Virus record (IMG/VR): IMGVR_UViG_3300050343_000143
Span: 1 to 30,011 of that record
From: a virus
Direction: 5' to 3' (one strand)
Length of the DNA stretch: 30,011 bases
In this document: piece by piece, positions 25,462 through 30,011 of the stretch
Layout of the letters: each line of letters opens with the position of its first letter
Numbering within the stretch: position 1 is the stretch's first letter
Notes under the pieces: model-generated
Databases searched by the model: none
Told to the model about the DNA's origin: nothing
What the model saw: only the letters and a program-made list of their open reading frames with translations
Position numbers and translations under genes: made by a program

Positions 25462-27567
25462 TTATTTTTCTATTAATTTCGAAACACTTCCTGCATTGGA
25501 GTATCTGCTTATTTTTAAATTTAGTTTTTGCTTTTGCCTTTCAGCGGCTGGGCTATATAAATTCCTATTAACAGCCATTATAGCTAAACCTGAGCTTATA
25601 GCCGCATCAAATTTAGTTCTGTTATTAATATCAAATTTAGCCCAATCATTTAGCGTAGTATTAAAATACATTCCTCCATATTGCCCGTCTTCCTTTATTC
25701 CCACATATCTATCTATATAGGATTCAATTGCTGCAGCATGTGCCTGCTTTATATCTTCACTAGAGTTTGGTATTCCTCCAATTTCTTTTTCTGTTTTAGA
25801 CAACTTATTCCAAAGCTTGTCTGGCCTATTCATTGAATAACCTCTATACCCTCTTCTTTTTAAATAATACAAGAGTCTAGGCTTGTTATTTTCACATAAC
25901 AAAGGCATGCCGTAAAACACTAAAGCCATCAATACATCTTCGAAAAACATTTCCGCTGTTTGAGGTCTAGCTAGGTATTCAAGAAAAAAGGTATTAGGGG
26001 GAGCATCTTCCATTGAAAACTTTGTAAGTCCATGAAGAGCACCTTTAGACCCTCTGCCATCTGTTGTACCGCTAATATCATAACTATCACAGCCAAAAGC
26101 ACCAATGTGATCATTGCCTGGCGACTTAAAACCATTCTTAACATATTGTTTGTTTTGTAAATTTAAACTTGGGACCCAAGAAATATTAAATCTTCCTTGG
26201 GGATTTGGAGTAAATTTAACTTTAGTATCTTTTATTCCGTTTTCCCAACTAAAACTTCCACGCGTTAATACCCCTGAATGTTTTAAGTCTTCGTTATAAT
26301 CTATTTGCTCATATATTTTTACTAAATTATATAAGCTGTTTTGAGTCTCATCCCTAAAAGCGTGTTCTGTTGTACGCGGAAACTGCCTGTAATGTTCATT
26401 TAAGCCGTCCTGGTCGCCTTTTAATCCATCTGCCTCATTATTCCAATGCTCAATGACTCCGAGCTCAATAGGATCGCCGTATGGATCTTCTAAAGGCTCT
26501 CCCGGAGTATCGAATACGGGCATTCCATATTTATCGATGAATCCTTCATAATTCCATTCCATAGGAATGAACAGACTATATAATCCAGATTTTGTTTGGC
26601 CATTCTTATTTCTTTTGTTTACATCAGACGACTGATACAATTTCTTAAAATTATTTCCTCCTTTATCTAAAGCGTTAGAGGTTGACCCCATCATACACTT
26701 GCCGATTATTCTACTACCTAAACGTAAACAGGTTTTTGTTACTCCCCAATTATTTAATATATTATTAGGTTTTTCCCATTTACCTGATTCATCATGAACT
26801 AAAAGCTTTAGTTTCTCACCGTCATAACTGTTATCTCCTGTATTCTTATAATCTATAGTCGTGTCTAACCCTTCTAATATTACTTGGTCTGTGTCTGTAT
26901 TCTGTATAGATCTTTTCGTTAATCTTGAAGCGGGAACTCTATAAGCTAATTCCTGCTTTGGTCTATCCATACCGTCCTGGATCGGTTTAAAGAAAAACGG
27001 ATAGTTGATCGATATGGGTACAACCTTGTCTGTGAACATCTTCTTTGCATCAGCACCCGACTTCGATAGTATACCGAACCTGGAATCACTCGACACCGTA
27101 GCTTGGTTAATCGTTTCTCCTGATGCCATGAACGAAAATCCGGAACGTCTATTTTTAAGGTAGCAAATACCATAACAACGTGTATCTGCCTTGCACGCTT
27201 CCCAGAATATATAGAATAATCTGTTTGATTCACGAAAGTCTGGTAACCCCACGTCGATTTTTGACCATTGCAGATACATGTAGTGAGTACCAGTAATATA
27301 AGTAGGAACCTCGTTATTGCTAAACCAGTACCCTTTTTCTCTTCTTTCAAATTGTTCATCTATATAAGGCTCCCATTTTTCTTTAAAGCTATCTGGATAA
27401 TCTTTCCATTCAAATATGCTTTGTATTCTCTTAAGCTCTTTAGGATATTCTTCAGGCTTCCATAAGTTATTGCCTTTAGTTATTTTATTAGGTTGTTTAG
27501 GTAACGCAATCTTTAATCCCTGAATATTATATATATCCCCTATTTGACCGGTCTTGCTAAATAACAA
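25462..27567 (-). CDS. terL: Terminase large subunit (main part; 5' end in the neighbouring frame)
   Basis: This is the DNA-packaging motor. The N-terminal ATPase has a P-loop-like KNRRSGFSF at residues 138-146 (counted from the TTG at 27567), a Walker B LKLLVHDE at 253-260 with the catalytic Glu, and a coupling motif GSTSN at 294-298. The C-terminal RNase-H-like nuclease shows GCDSYD (Asp 494), a CENN Glu (559) and KFDAAISSGLAIM (Asp 654) as its acidic set. The normal Lys of the P-loop is replaced by Phe, with Lys and Arg before it. The TTG at 27567 comes directly after an in-frame stop and is not a believable start; the real one is ATG at 27679. With that part the protein is about 737 residues. 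A portal gene follows 4 bases later. Confidence 0.92.
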   Translation of the reverse strand: MLFSKTGQIGDIYNIQGLKIALPKQPNKITKGNNLWKPEEYPKELKRIQSIFEWKDYPDSFKEKWEPYIDEQFERREKGYWFSNNEVPTYITGTHYMYLQWSKIDVGLPDFRESNRLFYIFWEACKADTRCYGICYLKNRRSGFSFMASGETINQATVSSDSRFGILSKSGADAKKMFTDKVVPISINYPFFFKPIQDGMDRPKQELAYRVPASRLTKRSIQNTDTDQVILEGLDTTIDYKNTGDNSYDGEKLKLLVHDESGKWEKPNNILNNWGVTKTCLRLGSRIIGKCMMGSTSNALDKGGNNFKKLYQSSDVNKRNKNGQTKSGLYSLFIPMEWNYEGFIDKYGMPVFDTPGEPLEDPYGDPIELGVIEHWNNEADGLKGDQDGLNEHYRQFPRTTEHAFRDETQNSLYNLVKIYEQIDYNEDLKHSGVLTRGSFSWENGIKDTKVKFTPNPQGRFNISWVPSLNLQNKQYVKNGFKSPGNDHIGAFGCDSYDISGTTDGRGSKGALHGLTKFSMEDAPPNTFFLEYLARPQTAEMFFEDVLMALVFYGMPLLCENNKPRLLYYLKRRGYRGYSMNRPDKLWNKLSKTEKEIGGIPNSSEDIKQAHAAAIESYIDRYVGIKEDGQYGGMYFNTTLNDWAKFDINNRTKFDAAISSGLAIMAVNRNLYSPAAERQKQKLNLKISRYSNAGSVSKLIEK

Positions 27568-27679
27568 TCACATCATTATCTTTGTCATACCCGTATTTCC
27601 AGTTTTTTAAACTGTTACGTCTAGATAATATGTTGCCTTTTACAGGGGTTATAACTGAATAAAGATCTTGCTGATACAT
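27557..27679 (-). CDS. terL: Terminase large subunit, N-terminal fragment (true start)
   Basis: ATG at 27677-27679 overlaps the upstream stop as TAATG, a usual sign of translational coupling. The 40 codons encode MYQQDLYSVITPVKGN, then NWKYGYDKDNDVIVI and TAG at 27557-27559. Dropping one T of the TTT at 27559-27561 gives DNDVIVISKTGQIGDIYN and joins the main terminase frame without loss. The two frames overlap by only about 10 bases, so the disruption is tightly placed. I regard this as the first part of a single gene. Confidence 0.8.
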   Translation of the reverse strand: MYQQDLYSVITPVKGNILSRRNSLKNWKYGYDKDNDVIVI

Positions 27680-27954
27680 TACTTAGCTCTCCTTTCTGCA
27701 AAGCCTTTATAAGTTTTTTCTTTTGTATCTTCTTTAGGCTTTTCGTTTAATATATCCTCTTCCGCTTGTATTCTATTCAAAATTTCAAATGCATCAAATA
27801 TAGCTAGCTTCTTAGTAGCGGCGGCATTTTTTAATCTATCAGCTGAGATATCGTCGTCAGAATCTACTATAGCTTCTTTAGCTACCTTTATAAGTTCCTC
27901 AACTGCTTTGTGCCCAGCCTGGATTATATTCTTCTTCGTTTCCTTGATATTCAT
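27679..27954 (-). CDS. Small helical protein before terminase, possible small terminase subunit, 91 aa
   Basis: I cannot identify the family. The chain is helical and charged (ETKKNIIQAGHKAVEELIKVAKEAI; KNAAATKKLAIFDAFEILNRIQ) with an acidic turn DSDDDISADR near residue 32 and a Lys/Glu-rich end. Its size, its location just before the large terminase and the TAATG coupling fit a small terminase subunit, which recognises the packaging site, but it shows no obvious helix-turn-helix. It overlaps the end of the preceding gene by 56 bases. A role in packaging is inferred from neighbours only. Confidence 0.7.
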   Translation of the reverse strand: MNIKETKKNIIQAGHKAVEELIKVAKEAIVDSDDDISADRLKNAAATKKLAIFDAFEILNRIQAEEDILNEKPKEDTKEKTYKGFAERRAK

Positions 27955-28498
27955 ATTTGATTGTAATTTGATTAGTTGGCACTCGATACATTTTTTTACC
28001 TTCCACGATAAATTCGTATTCTGCCCCGGGTCTAAACCCTATAAGATCGTTTGCCTTTATAGATTTAAGTTCAGGATCTTTGTATTTTATTATGCCTATA
28101 CCTTCTTTTTCAAAAGCATCAGAGAACATTTTTGTTTCTTTAATAGGCTGCACAAAATTAAACCCTTCACAAGCTAACCATTCGTTTTTGCGTTTATATG
28201 CAAATATTTGGTTAGGCTGTACAAAATATTTATCTTCTTTATAAAAGCTTCTTGAGTTTTTTTCTTTACCTCGTATGTCTCTGAATCTTCTAAAGACATT
28301 ATGGTGAAGAATTATAAAATCACCTTTGCGTATTTCTGTATCATTAAAGTAAGGTTCTGAAATTACTAAACCTATTCTAGATACATAGGAATGGTTTTGT
28401 AACTCTGTGTTGAGTATAAACTCATTCCCATCTATATCTAATTTATTATTGTATCTCCCCTCAGCGGGCTCTACAACAAAATCCATATAACCTTTCAT
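27899..28498 (-). CDS. GroES-like candidate protein, 199 aa
   Basis: The first 120 residues resemble a GroES-type beta barrel: DFVVEPAEG at the start, then SRIGLVISEP, IRKGDFIILHHNVFRRF (about 57-72), a loop rich in Lys/Ser/Asn (RGKEKNSRSF), and DKYFVQPNQIFAYKRKNEW. The corresponding GroES positions are the N-terminal strand, the KVGD-like turn and the final strand. A phage co-chaperonin would help fold the capsid protein, as T4 gp31 does. The remainder (to residue 199) is beta-rich with KANDLIGFRPGAEYEFIVEGKK. The start overlaps the previous stop as TAATG. It might instead be a structural or packaging helper. The match is by eye and not close in identity. Confidence 0.6.
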   Translation of the reverse strand: MKGYMDFVVEPAEGRYNNKLDIDGNEFILNTELQNHSYVSRIGLVISEPYFNDTEIRKGDFIILHHNVFRRFRDIRGKEKNSRSFYKEDKYFVQPNQIFAYKRKNEWLACEGFNFVQPIKETKMFSDAFEKEGIGIIKYKDPELKSIKANDLIGFRPGAEYEFIVEGKKMYRVPTNQITIKYEYQGNEEEYNPGWAQSS

Positions 28499-28716
28499 TA
28501 GTATTCTAGATTATACTCTATAGCTATTGCCATATTTTTGTTGAAGTCTTTCCAAGGCAATACTTCATTGTTTTTTATTATGTATATTGAATACTTATCA
28601 TCTTCTTCAATTATACTATCTATAGTATGACCACCATACACTTCCTGTCCTACAGAATAATGCATGGCGTCATTTTTATAGTCTCTACCTATACTAATTT
28701 TTCGTATCAGGTGCAT
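28498..28716 (-). CDS. Unrecognised small protein, 72 aa
   Basis: A short protein with beta character: MHLIRKISIGRDYKND, then YSVGQEVYGGHTIDSIIEEDD, and SIYIIKNNEVLPWKDF. It has no Cys clusters and no apolar membrane helix. It overlaps the preceding gene by 23 bases and the following one as TAATG, so it is tightly placed in the operon and very likely translated. I do not recognise a family and give no function. Confidence 0.6.
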   Translation of the reverse strand: MHLIRKISIGRDYKNDAMHYSVGQEVYGGHTIDSIIEEDDKYSIYIIKNNEVLPWKDFNKNMAIAIEYNLEY

Positions 28717-28975
28717 TATCTTTCATTTCCCCGGTAACTATATCTATAGACACATCACCGTATTTTTCTTCTAATGTTTTTTGCACTGCTTCTAACACAT
28801 CTGTTTTCATCTTCATTGTATGCATAAGATCGTGCTTTTGGAGCTCAATACCTCCAACTTGCATTTGCAATCGGTTAACAGCCTCTACTGCTGCTTTAAC
28901 ACTAGTTAATTCATCGTTTGTAATAAATTTACCGCCTATTACGGGCATTTCTTTTTTTGTTTTCTTTTTTGCCAT
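28694..28975 (-). CDS. Unrecognised small coiled-coil protein, 93 aa
   Basis: The protein begins MAKKKTKKEMPVIGG (basic), then forms one long helix, TNDELTSVKAAVEAVNRLQMQVGGIELQKHDLMH (in shortened form), continuing through MKMKTDVLEAVQKTLEEKYGD. The heptad-like spacing of apolar residues suggests a coiled coil. The end is mixed (VSIDIVTGEMKDN). There is no catalytic motif and no membrane segment. It lies between the holin candidate and another small gene in the late operon. I cannot name a function. Confidence 0.65.
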   Translation of the reverse strand: MAKKKTKKEMPVIGGKFITNDELTSVKAAVEAVNRLQMQVGGIELQKHDLMHTMKMKTDVLEAVQKTLEEKYGDVSIDIVTGEMKDNAPDTKN

Positions 28976-29014
28976 TTGATTAGATTTAAAATTAATATTC
29001 CGTTATTTTATTTA

Positions 29015-29416
29015 TTACGTGTTTTTACTACTTATTGATTTAGCTTTTTCGTACGAACGTCCAACAAAATAAGCGCCATAGACAGTAACTAGTAAAGTTT
29101 GAAATATAGGTATATACTCTTCTGCTATTTTAAACTCACCTATATTACCATCAAAAAAGGCACAAGCTGTAAATATAACTGTTAAATATATAAGTACCAT
29201 AGGCCTTATATTCTTTGATAAGAAAGAATCAGACTTCATATCTGACTCCCATCTTCTAGTTACTTGCTTTTGCGCATCTGCCTCCGCTTCTTGCAATATA
29301 ACTTCTATTGCCTTCTTAGCTTCTAGCTTTTCTTCTTTACTTGTTATAAGATTATCGAGAACGCCGCCAACTTCTTTGATAACGTTCCCGGTAAGCCATG
29401 ACCATATTTTATCCAT
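29015..29416 (-). CDS. Holin of the gene-transfer-agent 3TM type, 133 aa
   Basis: The protein resembles the family called holin of 3TMs for gene-transfer release. An N-terminal amphipathic part (IWSWLTGNVIKEVGG; VLDNLITSK) leads into a charged helix ending in TRRWESDMKSDSFLSKNIRPMVLIYLT, a stretch that contains the family's typical SFLSKNIRPMVL pattern (about 63-76). Two apolar segments follow, near 72-88 (VLIYLTVIFTACAFF) and 103-120 (PIFQTLLVTVYGAYFVG), and the C-terminus is basic. Holins make the inner-membrane holes that time host lysis. No endolysin or spanin gene is in this window, so the partner lies elsewhere. The start at 29416 is 20 bases after the previous stop. Confidence 0.75.
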   Translation of the reverse strand: MDKIWSWLTGNVIKEVGGVLDNLITSKEEKLEAKKAIEVILQEAEADAQKQVTRRWESDMKSDSFLSKNIRPMVLIYLTVIFTACAFFDGNIGEFKIAEEYIPIFQTLLVTVYGAYFVGRSYEKAKSISSKNT

Positions 29417-29436
29417 TATTTTCCGTTCTTTGCTTT

Positions 29437-30011
29437 TTAGACGAGCCCTTCTACCTTAATAGCGATCAAACTAGCTTTTTTAACTTCCTTGACCCCGACG
29501 TAATACCCCTTTGCGTTCCTTCCATTAGCCTGCTCTTCCTCGCCTCGAGACCTATTAGCTTTCCTTATCTTATTAGGAGTTACAGCTTTTTCAGCTGCCA
29601 TGTCCTTACGTGTTCTTGAGCTATATCCTGCAGGGGCTTTCGAAGTGTTCGTCGGTTTTTCCTTTACAGGAAGTACTACAGCCTTTCCCATTTTTTGCTT
29701 AGCTCGTTTATTCCCTTTTTTTAGGTTTTGCTGTTGCATTGTTTGTTTAGCCGGTGAAGCATTTCTAGCCGCTTTTCTGTTAGCTTTGTTTTCTTCTCTT
29801 GTTGCTTTTCTGTTAGCTCTGTTTTCTTTTCTAGCCGCTTTTCTGTTAGTTCTGTTTTCAACTCTAACTTCTTTTTTAGTTTTAGGAGCCGTTTTTATTT
29901 CAGAAATTTTTTCTGTTGTTCCTCTAGTTTCTATATTAGACACCTTTTCCACTTTGGGTCTGGACTTACTTCTATTATTTTTAACGTCAGTAGCTAATTG
30001 AGCTTTTGTTT
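29437..30011 (-). CDS. Very basic protein with 11-residue repeats (5' end outside the window)
   Basis: The frame has no stop up to the right edge, and the residues upstream of the first possible start (a GTG at 29952) read TKAQLATDVKNNRSKSRPKV, in the same Lys/Arg-rich style, so the true start is probably outside. Three 11-residue repeats of the form (V/K/E)EN(R/K).NRKA.R lie at 29764-29862. The rest is Lys/Arg/Ala/Gln-rich and likely disordered, ending in GYYVGVKEVKKASLIAIKVEGLV, a more ordered strand. The strong positive charge suggests nucleic-acid binding or a head-interior role, but this is only inference. It precedes the holin gene. Confidence 0.65.
   Translation of the reverse strand, partial: TKAQLATDVKNNRSKSRPKVEKVSNIETRGTTEKISEIKTAPKTKKEVRVENRTNRKAARKENRANRKATREENKANRKAARNASPAKQTMQQQNLKKGNKRAKQKMGKAVVLPVKEKPTNTSKAPAGYSSRTRKDMAAEKAVTPNKIRKANRSRGEEEQANGRNAKGYYVGVKEVKKASLIAIKVEGLV

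Noticed and set aside
27565-27567. TTG as the start of the large terminase
   Set aside because: It directly follows a stop and lacks a leader, while the coupled ATG at 27679 gives a continuous product after repair of one base.
23945-27679. Programmed frameshifting in terminase and portal
   Set aside because: The sites lack slippery heptamers, need both plus and minus shifts, and lie in essential genes; simple base errors explain them better.
1-30011. Decaying prophage
   Set aside because: Apart from four one-base indels all genes are long, unbroken and closely packed, with no insertion sequences and no stop substitutions.
1-30011. tRNA genes, attachment site or origin
   Set aside because: No cloverleaf-like stretch, direct repeats of att type or iteron cluster was noticed; gaps between genes are nearly all under 75 bases.

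Overview
The window is the packaging, virion-assembly and tail block of a tailed bacteriophage. Every gene I accept lies on the minus strand, so transcription runs from the right edge to the left edge, with short gaps or overlaps throughout. The content points to a short-tailed (podovirus-like) phage of a marine member of Bacteroidota, probably a flavobacterium. Three things support this host guess: most starts have an A-rich leader instead of a Shine-Dalgarno motif; the tail region carries BspA-type FNQ..SWDVSSVTNM repeats and a PKD domain, which are common in marine Bacteroidota; and the module order recalls crAss-like and related uncultured marine phages. The host and lineage are inferred, not proven.

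Right part (about 27.6-30.0 kb): a partial, very basic repeat protein, a holin of the gene-transfer-agent 3TM type, three small proteins of unknown or uncertain role, and a GroES-like candidate. Then comes the head module (about 20.3-27.7 kb): large terminase, portal, scaffold and major capsid protein, with a strong hairpin and T-tract after the capsid gene. Next (about 12-20.3 kb) are an unrecognised head-proximal protein, two connector/ring candidates and a 1902-residue tail-stabilisation protein ending in a PKD domain and BspA-type repeats.

Left part (1-12 kb): a gene made almost wholly of 25-residue BspA-type repeats, a beta-rich putative fibre, a small virion protein, two putative ejection proteins, and a giant protein of more than 2,300 residues that runs off the left edge. 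The giant protein starts like an internal virion (T7 gp16-like) protein and then carries a HEIIH metallopeptidase-like motif, a sigma-region-2-like segment, a PD-(D/E)XK-like nuclease segment, and a HAD phosphatase-like domain into which an ADP-ribosyltransferase-like domain appears to be inserted. It looks like a polyvalent protein delivered with the phage DNA, and is the most interesting object in the window.

Four single-base frame disruptions break three essential genes: large terminase (one), portal (two) and the giant protein (one). Coding potential continues cleanly on both sides of each, so uncorrected sequencing indels are the simplest explanation. One of them sits in an A6 run where slippage is conceivable.
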